Source of the DNA: Parelusimicrobium sp031549165
GTDB taxonomy: Bacteria; Elusimicrobiota; Elusimicrobia; Elusimicrobiales; Elusimicrobiaceae
Length of the DNA: 12,320 bases
Direction: 5' to 3'
Assembly: GCA_031549165.1 (NCBI GenBank)
Contig: JAVBQE010000038.1
Location: 1 to 12,320 of the forward strand
In this document: positions 7,128 to 12,320 of the stretch, piece by piece
Layout: every line of letters begins with the position of its first letter
How positions within the stretch are numbered: the first letter of the stretch is position 1
Program-made: the position numbers and the translations under genes
The notes under the pieces: generated by a model
The model's database searches: none
Told to the model about the DNA's origin: nothing
What the model saw: only the letters and a program-made list of their open reading frames with translations

Positions 7128-7405
7128 TGACGGCATTTGATATTAAAGACAAAATTAAGATTAAGTATGTTATCCTACTCGGGCTTCTCGGTTTTGTTTT
7201 ATTTAACGGCAGTTTGCTGGGGCTGGTGCATAACCGGCTGGAGCTGCGCAAGTTAGAAAAACAAAACCGGGAGCTTGATGAGGAGTATACGCGTTTGTCT
7301 GCCGAGCTGGAGAGGCTGGAGAAGGGGGATGTTAAGTATCTGGAAGAGGTAGCCCGGACGAAGTATCACATGTCTAAAGAAGGCGAGACAGAATTTCGGT
7401 GGTAG
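7127..7405 (+). CDS. ftsB: Cell division protein FtsB/DivIC family
   Basis: A 92-residue bitopic membrane protein of the FtsB/DivIC (septum formation initiator) family, which with FtsL and FtsQ scaffolds the divisome and helps activate septal peptidoglycan synthesis. A short cytoplasmic N-terminus is followed by one membrane segment (about residues 14-35), a charged coiled coil (about 36-68, heptad-like EKQNRELDEEYTRLSAELERLE), and the family's C-terminal pattern (YLEEVARTKYHMSKEGETEFRW). It overlaps the enolase stop and is probably translated by coupling. The identity rests on size, topology, the C-terminal motif and synteny with eno. Confidence 0.88.
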   Translation: MTAFDIKDKIKIKYVILLGLLGFVLFNGSLLGLVHNRLELRKLEKQNRELDEEYTRLSAELERLEKGDVKYLEEVARTKYHMSKEGETEFRW

Positions 7406-7452
7406 AGTGGTAGTGAGGCAGTTGTTGGGCGGGCCGATCGGTAAAGCCTTGT

Positions 7453-7538
7453 AAATTTGGATTTATTTGCACTTTTTTCGGGACTAACGTACACCAGTAC
7501 GCTGTCACCCGAAAGAAAGTGCAAATAAATGCAAATTT
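7453..7538. repeat. Repeat element A2: long hairpin with conserved core
   Basis: Second copy of element A. The left arm 7453-7482 pairs with the right arm 7508-7538 apart from one mismatched pair and one extra G in the right arm (in AAAGAAA), as in A1. Bases 7481-7506 are identical to A1 763-788, including inner hairpin CGTAC, loop ACCA, GTACG. The arms share only short words with A1 (TTTGCA, GAAARTGCAAA) and are otherwise different, but remain complementary. Confidence 0.85.
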
Positions 7539-7654
7539 CCTGCGTTTTAACCTGACTTTTGTTTCGCGCTGGTTTTGCGCGCTGCGCGCGCTCTTTTATT
7601 TTATTTCGTGCGTATTCGCGCACGGGGCGTGCACTTTGTGCATGCGTGGTATAT

Positions 7655-7684
7655 GCGCCATTCGGCGCGGTAGTTTATTTTATG
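7655..7684 (+). terminator. Terminator-like hairpin after ftsB repeats
   Basis: Stem GCGCC 7655-7659 with GGCGC 7664-7668, loop ATTC, followed by GGTAG and a T-rich run (TTTATTTTAT). The 30 bases 7665-7694 match 846-875 after A1 at 24 positions. It is a weak to moderate terminator. Confidence 0.4.
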
Positions 7685-7691
7685 AAGACAT

Positions 7692-7766
7692 TTCCTCCTG
7701 TGTTCCTCTCCCCCGCGGGGATTGCGTAGCATCCATATAGAAGGATGGAGAGGGGAGGGTGAGGGG
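7692..7766. repeat. Repeat element B1, overlaps a ribosome binding site
   Basis: Matches element B2 (9521-9596) over about 75 bases. Shared blocks are TTCCTCCT, CCTCTCCC, the 15-base GGGATTGCGTAGCAT (7718-7732), CATATA, GATG, and the end AGGGTGAGGG. The left part is pyrimidine-rich and the right part purine-rich. An inner stem CATCC 7730-7734 with GGATG 7743-7747 is visible. Its right end GAGGGG lies four bases before the ATG at 7771. Confidence 0.75.
7761..7766 (+). promoter_or_regulatory. Ribosome binding site inside repeat B1
   Basis: GAGGGG, part of the conserved right end of element B, sits four bases before ATG 7771. It supports that start over the in-frame GTG at 7759, which lies inside the repeat. 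Confidence 0.6.
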
Positions 7767-7770
7767 CATT

Positions 7771-8373
7771 ATGACAGTAAAAGTTAATCCTATACCTGTA
7801 GGTCCCATGGGCAATATTTCTTATATGGTGGAGAAAGACGGCTGCGCCATTTTTATTGACCCGGCGTGGGATATTGAAACTATTGAGAAGAACTTGGGGT
7901 CATTAAAACTTTCCGCGGTGTTTTTTACGCACGGGCATTTTGACCATGTGCACAGCATGGACGACTTTTTGGCCAAACACAAAATGCGCGCCTACATTGA
8001 AGCGCGCGACGCGCAGCTTGCCGCGCTGCCCGCCAAAATGCTGCTGCCCTACGACGCACCCGCCAGGTTTGACATTGACGGCATTAATGTGGAAATTATC
8101 CATACGCCCGGCCACACGGAGGGCGGCGTGTGCATTAAAATAGATAATAATTTATTTACCGGCGACACCCTGTTCGTAGGCGCCTGCGGCCGCGTGGACT
8201 TACTGCAGAGCGACCCGCGCAAAATGCGCGAGAGCCTCTATAAACTAAGCCTTCTCTCACCCGACACAAAAGTTTATACCGGGCACGACTATAACGGCTT
8301 TGAAACTACAATTGCAGAGCAAATTAAAACAAACCATTTCATGAAATCAGCTATCAAGGACTACTCTAAATAA
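7771..8373 (+). CDS. Metallo-beta-lactamase-fold hydrolase, glyoxalase II-like
   Basis: A 200-residue soluble metal-dependent hydrolase with the full dinuclear site: THGHFDH (53-59, giving His54, His56, Asp58 and His59), His115 in TPGHTEGG, Asp132 in FTGDTLF and His172 in TGHDYNG. The N-terminus (VNPIPVGPMGNISYMVE) is typical of short glyoxalase II-like (YcbL-type) proteins, which lack the C-terminal helical domain of classical hydroxyacylglutathione hydrolase. A thioester substrate is likely from the family but is not shown by the sequence. ATG 7771 is preferred over GTG 7759 because the family start and the GAGGGG site fit it. It is the first gene of a tight three-gene unit; the next start is two bases after its stop. 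Confidence 0.9.
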   Translation: MTVKVNPIPVGPMGNISYMVEKDGCAIFIDPAWDIETIEKNLGSLKLSAVFFTHGHFDHVHSMDDFLAKHKMRAYIEARDAQLAALPAKMLLPYDAPARFDIDGINVEIIHTPGHTEGGVCIKIDNNLFTGDTLFVGACGRVDLLQSDPRKMRESLYKLSLLSPDTKVYTGHDYNGFETTIAEQIKTNHFMKSAIKDYSK

Positions 8374-8375
8374 CT

Positions 8376-8888
8376 ATGGCGCGCGACAAAAATACTGTGA
8401 CTAACGAAGAAAGACGTTTTGTAAAAGCCTTAAGAAAGTATGCTGCTATGGACGGCATATATTTTGACGATGTGGACACGCTCGTCATTACCAAAGAGCC
8501 GCGCGTAGCGCATTTACAGCAAATGGCGAAGGACTTTTTTAGAGAGATTCCGTTCTTTAAACCCAAAGGAACTATGTTTGTGGTGTCTTACTCACTGCCT
8601 AAGGAAGTTTCGGTTTTATTAAATGCAAAAGCGCAATCTTTGGAGCAGCAAATCACTCCGGGTCATCCTATGCTTGAATATATGGACAAGCTATTTTCAC
8701 TGGAAGACACGCATAGAAGTTTAGAAAGCGGGGTTAGTTATGTGGGGCTTGTTATGGGGTTGCTTTCATTACCGGTTTCGATAAGGATAAGTTTTTTACA
8801 GCGAAAAATAAAAAAACGTGCGTCTTTTAAATTAAAAAAGAAAAGCTATTTTTTTACAGGTACATTTAAAAAGGCAATACACAGCTAA
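8376..8888 (+). CDS. Unknown protein with one membrane segment, lysine-rich tail
   Basis: A 170-residue protein I do not recognise. Residues 1-115 look like a soluble, mixed alpha/beta, charged domain (NEERRFVKALRKYAAMDG, then TLVITKEPRVAHLQQMAKDFF). Residues 118-140 (SGVSYVGLVMGLLSLPVS) form one probable membrane segment, followed by a strongly basic tail rich in Lys and Arg, expected in the cytoplasm by the positive-inside rule. It starts two bases after the hydrolase stop and ends two bases before the HAD gene, with no clear ribosome binding site, so translation is probably coupled. The tight packing supports a real gene; function is unknown. Confidence 0.7.
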   Translation: MARDKNTVTNEERRFVKALRKYAAMDGIYFDDVDTLVITKEPRVAHLQQMAKDFFREIPFFKPKGTMFVVSYSLPKEVSVLLNAKAQSLEQQITPGHPMLEYMDKLFSLEDTHRSLESGVSYVGLVMGLLSLPVSIRISFLQRKIKKRASFKLKKKSYFFTGTFKKAIHS

Positions 8889-8890
8889 TT

Positions 8891-9511
8891 ATGAAATACG
8901 CCATAATATCAGACTTTGACGGTACTTTAACGCAGAAGGACGTTGCGCATTTGCTGGTGGACCACTTTAAAGTGGACGGCATAGTGTGCCAGCCCAACCA
9001 CGTGCACGACGATGATGCCAAACACTGGATGCGCTGCTACATGGGCGCTATCAAGGCCTCGCAGGAAGAGTTTGAATGCTATGTTAAGCGCGCCGCTTTG
9101 GCCCGTGAGGGGCTGGTGGAAATGATACAGCTGGCGTTTGAAAAGAATATTCCTTTTGAAATTGTATCCGGCGGATTAGACATTTATATAAACCCGGTGC
9201 TTAAAAAATATAATATTTCAGGCATTCCGGTATACGCGGCAAATGCAGAATTTACGCCCGGCGGCATCAGCGTGGAATATCCGCTTTTGGAAAACTTTAC
9301 GCTGGCGGATTTTAAGGCCAGCAGGGTGAAACATTTTAAAGCGCAGGATTATACGACGATTTTTTGCGGGGACGGGCTGACAGATTTTGAGGCGGCAAAG
9401 GCGGCGGACATCGTTTTCGCACGCGAGCACCTGCTCGCGGCGTGCGTAAGAGAAAATATAGCGGTAAACGAGCTTGTTACGTTTAGAGAGATAATTGAGA
9501 TTATAAAATAA
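8891..9511 (+). CDS. HAD-superfamily phosphatase, SerB/MtnX-like
   Basis: A 206-residue phosphatase of the haloacid dehalogenase superfamily. Motif I is SDFDGTLT (Asp8 nucleophile, Asp10 acid/base), motif II is IVSGG (Ser93), a motif III lysine lies around residues 142-150 (FKASRVKHFK), and motif IV is CGDGLTDFEAA (Asp161, Asp165). A small helical cap lies between motifs I and II. The pattern resembles phosphoserine phosphatase and MtnX-type (methionine salvage) phosphatases, and the general arrangement favours MtnX-like, but no other salvage genes are nearby, so the substrate is open. It is the last gene of its operon; repeat B2 starts ten bases after the stop. Confidence 0.88.
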   Translation: MKYAIISDFDGTLTQKDVAHLLVDHFKVDGIVCQPNHVHDDDAKHWMRCYMGAIKASQEEFECYVKRAALAREGLVEMIQLAFEKNIPFEIVSGGLDIYINPVLKKYNISGIPVYAANAEFTPGGISVEYPLLENFTLADFKASRVKHFKAQDYTTIFCGDGLTDFEAAKAADIVFAREHLLAACVRENIAVNELVTFREIIEIIK

Positions 9512-9520
9512 AAGCGCTTC

Positions 9521-9596
9521 TTCCTCCTCTTTACCCTCTCCCTTTGACGGGATTGCGTAGCATGCATATATCAAGATGCTGAGGGAAGGGTGAGGG
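9521..9596. repeat. Repeat element B2
   Basis: Second copy of element B. The 15-base core GGGATTGCGTAGCAT at 9549-9563 is identical to that of B1. CAT 9561-9563 and ATG 9576-9578 are separated by 12 bases, as in B1. The neighbouring bases of this small stem differ: here it extends outward (AGCAT with ATGCT), while in B1 it extends inward (CATCC with GGATG). Pyrimidine-rich left arm CCCTCTCCC 9534-9542 faces GGGTGAGGG 9588-9596 with one mismatch. Confidence 0.75.
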
Positions 9597-9760
9597 TGGA
9601 TGTGTAGTTATAAAATTAGTTCTTTTTCCTTTTTTGGTCGTTCGTCGTACGGAGTTATAAGGTGTGCGTCGCTTCGCTTGCATTTTGTTTGATGTGAGGC
9701 ATAGCTGAGCTGTGCGCGCAGCCCGACTTTGCTCGTCAGGCTCGCAAAGGCGTTGGCAAA

Positions 9761-9777
9761 GGGCCGCCTGGCGGCCC
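9761..9777. repeat. GC-rich near-perfect palindrome
   Basis: GGGCCGCC, one central T, then GGCGGCCC: an 8-base inverted repeat. It can fold as a tight hairpin, or it may be part of a larger repeat. No T-run follows. Confidence 0.5.
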
Positions 9778-9803
9778 GGCATGGGGCGAAACTTCGTCTT
9801 ACA

Positions 9804-9893
9804 GCTGGGGGACACACCGCTACGTTGCGGGGCTGGCTGCTCTTAGGAGCGGGACAAGAGATGCACTTTTTCGGGCGCGGAATGTCCCCCGGT
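9804..9893. repeat. Candidate element C: about 90 bp with inverted ends
   Basis: GGGGGACA 9807-9814 pairs with TGTCCCCC 9883-9890, extended outward by two wobbles and one C-G pair (9804-9806 with 9891-9893), enclosing 68 bases. Inside is TGCACTTTTTCGGG (9862-9875), nearly identical to the left arm of A2 (7468-7482, one T fewer). Only one copy is in the window, so its status as a repeat is unproven. Confidence 0.4.
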
Positions 9894-9937
9894 CAGTGGG
9901 CTGAGTAGTTATCAATTTGTTTTGGCCGTTTAACCTT

Positions 9938-9987
9938 TGAGGTAGTTGTTATATGAGGCAGTTGTTTTTAAAACTGAGGCAGTTTTT
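9938..9987. repeat. Three direct copies of TGAGGYAGTTNTT upstream of lgt
   Basis: TGAGGTAGTTGTT 9938-9950, TGAGGCAGTTGTT 9954-9966 and TGAGGCAGTTTTT 9975-9987, with starts 16 and 21 bases apart. A weaker match (TGAGTAGTTAT) begins at 9902. One more exact copy of TGAGGCAGTTGTT is at 7414-7426 behind ftsB. It could be a regulator binding array, or a marker of the same composite repeat. Confidence 0.6.
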
Positions 9988-10091
9988 CAGTTTGTTGTTA
10001 ATTTAATAGATGTAGTTCTTCTTCTAAAGCCGCGCCGTAGCGCAGCGAAGGCGGAAGGCAGTTAATAGTTTTTTATTTATAGGAGTTTTTA

Positions 10092-10883
10092 ATGCATCCA
10101 GTATTTATAGAGTTGGGGCCTTTGAGCATATCTTCTTACGGCGTGATGAACGCTTTGGCTTATTTTGCCTGCATAGGCTACCTTATTTATTACAGAAAAA
10201 GAATAAATATAGAAAAAAATATGCTTTGGGATATTTTGTTCGTAATAGCCGTAGGCGCTATCCTCGGCGGCAAATTGTGGTATTTGATAGTGGAGCGCCC
10301 GTCTCTGGGCGCCACGTTTGGCGAGCAGCTTAAAAATTTCTTTTTAAATTTCCGCTACGGCTTTGCATTCTTCGGAGGCTTCCTCCTAGCGGTAACAGGC
10401 ATGATTGTTTTTATGAAAAAGAAAGGCCTGCCTATTTTAAAAACGTCGGACTTCTTGATAGTCTCACTCCCGCTGGGGCACGCCATAGGGCGCATAGGCT
10501 GCTTTCTCGTAGGCTGCTGCCACGGGCGTGAATGGCACAGCCATTTAGCGGTTACGTTTACTAATCCGAATAGTTTGGTGGAGCCTGCGCTTTTGGGCGT
10601 TCCGCTCTACCCTGTGCAGCTTTGGGAGACGGGGGCAAATTTAATTATTTTCTTAATCCTCCATTTTGCGTATAATAAACATAAGCACAACGGCGCTATG
10701 CTATGCGGCTATATGGCCATGTACGGCATAAGCAGGTTTATTTTAGAGTTCTTCCGAGGGGACTACCGCGGCGGATATTTTTTAAACATCTCGCCCTCGC
10801 AGGTGGTAGGTTTAGGCATAGCGGCGGTAGCGGCCGCATTATATTTCTTCGTAGTAAGAAAAGGAATTTATGACGACAAATAA
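10092..10883 (+). CDS. lgt: Prolipoprotein diacylglyceryl transferase
   Basis: Inner-membrane enzyme that transfers diacylglycerol from phosphatidylglycerol to the lipobox cysteine of prolipoproteins. It has 263 residues and several membrane segments. Family features: SSYGVM near the N-terminus (Tyr16), GGKLWY (59-64), GFAFFGG (90-96), the signature HAIGRIGCFLVGCCHG (130-145), and YGISRFILEFFRGD near the C-terminus. It differs from E. coli-type Lgt: the signature Asn (GRxGNF) is Cys137, and the conserved His before GG (E. coli His103) is Phe94. I recall a wide subgroup with GRIGCF..GCCYG, so this is probably a normal variant. The start is set by AGGAG (10081-10085) six bases upstream. A lipoprotein substrate is encoded at 1824-3530. 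Confidence 0.93.
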   Translation: MHPVFIELGPLSISSYGVMNALAYFACIGYLIYYRKRINIEKNMLWDILFVIAVGAILGGKLWYLIVERPSLGATFGEQLKNFFLNFRYGFAFFGGFLLAVTGMIVFMKKKGLPILKTSDFLIVSLPLGHAIGRIGCFLVGCCHGREWHSHLAVTFTNPNSLVEPALLGVPLYPVQLWETGANLIIFLILHFAYNKHKHNGAMLCGYMAMYGISRFILEFFRGDYRGGYFLNISPSQVVGLGIAAVAAALYFFVVRKGIYDDK

Positions 10884-11769
10884 ACAAGTTTTAATTTTTG
10901 ACAGAGACACAGTGGAACGCTTAGATGTGTATGTTCTGGAACATGCGCAGGATTTCTCGCGCAATATTATCCAGGGCATGATAAAGGACGGGCTCATTAC
11001 AGTTAATGGCAAAGCCAAAAAGCCGGCCTGGACGCTTACCCGGGGCGAGAAAATTGAAATAGCCTGGCCTTCCAAAGAAACAAAAATTAAACTTAAAGAT
11101 TTAATTATCTACGAAGACAAAAATATTTTTGTAGTCTCCAAGCCCGCCGGCATGCTGGTACACCCGCAGAGCCCTTTGTGGGAGACGAACCCGGAGGTAG
11201 CGTTTACTTCCGAAGAAACTTTGGCCGCGCTTATTTTATCCGCCCCGCCCAAAAATTTTGAAAAGAATTTAGAGCGCGCGGGCATTGTGCACCGCCTGGA
11301 TAAAGATACTTCCGGCGTAATGACGCTTGCCAAAAACACTAAAACTTTAGAAGCTTTAAAAGAAGCATTTGCCGACAGAAATGTCTACAAAGAATACGAA
11401 GCCATTTTATGCGGAGAACTTAAAGAGCAGGGCCGCATAGAGGTGCCCATAGGCCGCATTGCAGGCGGCAAAATAAAAGCAAGTGAGCTCGGGCGTGAAG
11501 CTATTACCGAATATAAACCGCTAAAAATAAAAAATGGTTTCACCCTCGTGCGTCTGCACCCCATCACCGGCCGCACCAACCAGTTAAGAGTGCACATGAG
11601 CTGGCTCGGTTTTCCCGTTCTGGGGGACTATTTGTATAAAGGTGCTCATGCAAGCCGCTTGATGTTACACGCAAAAAAAGTTAAATTTACTTTAGGCAAA
11701 AAGGAATACGAGTTTGAAGTGCCCCCGCCCGCAGACTTCACGCAGGCGTGGAAAAATAAAACTAAATAG
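10870..11769 (+). CDS. RluD/RluC-family 23S rRNA pseudouridine synthase
   Basis: A 299-residue RNA pseudouridine synthase of the RluA family, converting uridines in 23S rRNA. An N-terminal S4 RNA-binding domain (about residues 15-66, RNIIQGMIKDGLITVNGKAKK) precedes the catalytic domain: VVSKPAGMLVHP (88-99), the signature HRLDKDTSGVM with catalytic Asp144, YKEYEAILCG, and LHPITGRTNQLRVHM. The length is usual. It overlaps lgt by 14 bases and starts after AAGGA (10861-10865). Target position cannot be assigned from sequence, so no symbol is given. Its stop codon overlaps the ribosome binding site of the pilin gene nine bases downstream, so the pilin may be co-transcribed. Confidence 0.93.
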   Translation: MTTNKQVLIFDRDTVERLDVYVLEHAQDFSRNIIQGMIKDGLITVNGKAKKPAWTLTRGEKIEIAWPSKETKIKLKDLIIYEDKNIFVVSKPAGMLVHPQSPLWETNPEVAFTSEETLAALILSAPPKNFEKNLERAGIVHRLDKDTSGVMTLAKNTKTLEALKEAFADRNVYKEYEAILCGELKEQGRIEVPIGRIAGGKIKASELGREAITEYKPLKIKNGFTLVRLHPITGRTNQLRVHMSWLGFPVLGDYLYKGAHASRLMLHAKKVKFTLGKKEYEFEVPPPADFTQAWKNKTK

Positions 11770-11772
11770 GAG
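11768..11772 (+). promoter_or_regulatory. Ribosome binding site for the upstream pilin start
   Basis: AGGAG lies six bases before ATG 11779 and overlaps the stop of the pseudouridine synthase gene. It marks 11779 as the functional pilin start, even though that start is out of frame with the pilin at 14 G. Confidence 0.75.
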
Positions 11773-11778
11773 CATCAT

Positions 11779-11829
11779 ATGAAAATAAACTTCCGAAATA
11801 ACCATGGGGGGGGGGGGGGTATACAGTAA
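11779..11829 (+). pseudogene. Pilin start with ribosome binding site, frameshifted by the G run
   Basis: From ATG 11779 the frame reads MKINFRNNHGGGGGIQ and stops at TAA 11827-11829. With 13 G (or 10, or 16) it would instead continue as MKINFRNNH, a Gly run, VYSKESA and then FTLIEL into the pilin. The leader has early basic residues, as expected of a type IV prepilin. This is either the OFF state of a phase-variable gene or an artefact of homopolymer length. Confidence 0.65.
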
Positions 11830-12320
11830 AGAAAGTGCGTTTACCCTTATAGAACTTCTCGTAGTAGTACTCATCATCGGCATCCTTGCCGCAGTGGCGT
11901 TGCCGCAATACACAAAATCGGTAGAAAAATCTAAGGGCACAGAAATGGTTGCAAACCTTAGCTCACTTACCAGAGCTGTGGAAGTTGCTATTATGGAAAA
12001 TGGCGGCGTACCGCCAGATATTAGTATAGAAAATTTAAACATTGAAATACCCGGTACGAAAAAGGTAAGTGCGGGCCTAGATACTGTGTCTACAAATAAT
12101 TTTACCTATTCGGTGAAATATTTGGCCGGTGTTAATCAGGCGGTGCCGATTGTCAGCAGGCTGGATTCTTCAGGCAACACAAGATATTTGGTTATGACGG
12201 TTGTCCCCGCCGCTGGTTCCTGTATGAATACATGCTGCTGGTATAAAGCAGAAGAGGAAGCTTCTTGTAAAAGTTTAGGCTTTATTAACCCCGAGGCTAC
12301 TAGTTGCGCCGCGGGTATAG
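11804..12320 (+). CDS. Type IV pilin (prepilin), 3' end outside window
   Basis: A type IV pilin or pseudopilin, cleaved by prepilin peptidase and assembled into the pilus fibre. In this frame it begins MGGGGVYSKESA, then FTLIELLVVVLIIGILAA with the conserved Glu5, then AVALPQYTKSVEKS. Cleavage would fall between Ala and Phe; most pilins have Gly before the cut. The globular part has at least five cysteines late in the sequence (GSCMNTCCWYK, EEASCKS, TSCAAG), suggesting disulfide loops. About 172 codons are present with no stop. ATG 11804 has no ribosome binding site, so the natural start is probably 11779, joined by a change in G count. Family identity is certain; the start is uncertain. Confidence 0.88.
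   Translation, partial: MGGGGVYSKESAFTLIELLVVVLIIGILAAVALPQYTKSVEKSKGTEMVANLSSLTRAVEVAIMENGGVPPDISIENLNIEIPGTKKVSAGLDTVSTNNFTYSVKYLAGVNQAVPIVSRLDSSGNTRYLVMTVVPAAGSCMNTCCWYKAEEEASCKSLGFINPEATSCAAGI
11806..11819 (+). repeat. Homopolymeric run of 14 G in the pilin leader
   Basis: Fourteen consecutive G, by far the longest homopolymer in the window, starting with the G of ATG 11804. Runs of this length are prone to slipped-strand change in replication and to polymerase slippage. Frame outcome by G count modulo 3: remainder 1 joins start 11779 to the pilin, remainder 2 (present state) joins only ATG 11804, remainder 0 joins neither. Confidence 0.95.

Larger units (their letters stand above)
7406..7770. 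other. 365-base intergenic region rich in repeats and hairpins
   Basis: No convincing gene. In order it holds one TGAGGCAGTTGTT copy (7414-7426, also found upstream of lgt), element A2 (7453-7538), GC-rich alternating CG stretches that can fold (7565-7591 and 7608-7623) with T-rich runs after the first, a terminator-like hairpin (7655-7684), and element B1 (7692-7766). A 73-codon open frame at 7519-7740 runs through these repeats and looks like chance. Confidence 0.7.
9512..10091. other. 580-base intergenic region, composite of repeats
   Basis: No convincing gene on either strand. It holds element B2 (9521-9596), an AT-rich spacer, and a GC-rich stretch at about 9660-9900 with several hairpins: CTTTGC 9727-9732 with GCAAAG 9744-9749, the near-palindrome 9761-9777, and element C 9804-9893. 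TGAGGYAGTT repeats follow (9938-9987), then an AT-rich leader before lgt. I looked for hallmarks of RNase P RNA, tmRNA, SRP RNA and tRNA and saw none. The long open frames on the minus strand (9531-9815 and 9608-9817) have repeat-derived composition. Confidence 0.65.

Noticed and set aside
737..7538. A CRISPR array formed by the A elements
   Set aside because: The two copies are 6.7 kb apart with genes between, have long complementary arms and no regular spacers.
7519..7740. 73-codon plus-strand open frame between ftsB and the hydrolase
   Set aside because: It begins inside A2, crosses hairpins and ends in B1. Its low-complexity Cys/Phe/Arg composition is explained by alternating CG and T-rich repeats.
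7759..7773. GTG 7759 as start of the hydrolase
   Set aside because: It lies inside repeat B1 and adds only MRGI before the typical family start. ATG 7771 has GAGGGG at a proper distance.
9531..9817. Overlapping minus-strand open frames of 94 and 69 codons
   Set aside because: They lie across B2, the GC-rich hairpin stretch and the edge of element C, with no start signal and no recognisable protein family.
9600..9900. A structural RNA gene such as RNase P RNA, tmRNA, SRP RNA or 6S RNA
   Set aside because: Hairpins are present, but none of the conserved sequence hallmarks of these RNAs could be seen. Repeat content explains the structure.
9938..9950. Similarity of TGAGGTAGTTGTT to the animal let-7 seed region
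   Set aside because: A short coincidental match in a bacterial intergenic repeat, with no biological basis.

Overview
The window looks like a chromosomal segment of a fermentative, Gram-negative-type bacterium. The best guess is Elusimicrobiota (Elusimicrobium-like). This rests on the pilin start (FTLIELLVVVLIIGILAA, PQY), a PilT retraction ATPase, an Lgt of the GRIGCF...GCC type, and moderate GC with AT-rich stretches. The taxon is inferred from remembered family style, not from a search.

Layout, with every confident gene on the + strand. (1) 1-677 is the 3' part of a PilT-type pilus retraction ATPase. (2) 678-882 is a stack of hairpins: repeat element A1, then a terminator-like hairpin. 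(3) 883-3530 is a two-gene unit with an ATGA overlap: a C39-like papain-fold protein and a lipoprotein of the oligopeptide-binding SBP family 5. It is closed by a strong terminator. (4) 3624-4238 is a monocistronic secreted protein of unknown function, closed by a strong terminator. (5) 4313-5791 is a phosphohexomutase-superfamily enzyme with a TATAAT box almost touching its start codon, closed by a terminator. (6) 5856-7405 is eno-ftsB (TAATG overlap), a pairing seen in many Gram-negative bacteria. (7) 7406-7770 holds repeats A2 and B1. (8) 7771-9511 is a tight operon: glyoxalase-II-like metallo-beta-lactamase-fold hydrolase, unknown membrane-associated protein, HAD phosphatase. (9) 9512-10091 holds repeat B2, a GC-rich hairpin region and direct TGAGGYAGTT repeats. 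(10) 10092-11769 is lgt overlapping an RluD-type pseudouridine synthase gene. (11) From 11779 to the window edge is a type IV pilin gene whose leader contains a run of 14 G.

The most striking signal is that G14 run. It sits between a start codon with a good ribosome binding site and the conserved pilin sequence. At 14 G that start is out of frame and stops after 16 codons; one G fewer restores a complete prepilin. A second ATG at the edge of the run is in frame at 14 G but has no visible ribosome binding site. This looks like a phase-variable or slippage-controlled pilin, unless the homopolymer count is an assembly error.

A second theme is repeats in the gene junctions. Two A elements share a 26-bp identical core flanked by long arms that differ between copies yet remain complementary within each copy, which points to selection on structure. 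Two B elements share another core, and one of them appears to supply the ribosome binding site of the gene behind it. Functional links: PilT and the pilin belong to the type IV pilus, Lgt would lipidate the SBP lipoprotein, and the phosphohexomutase and enolase belong to sugar metabolism.
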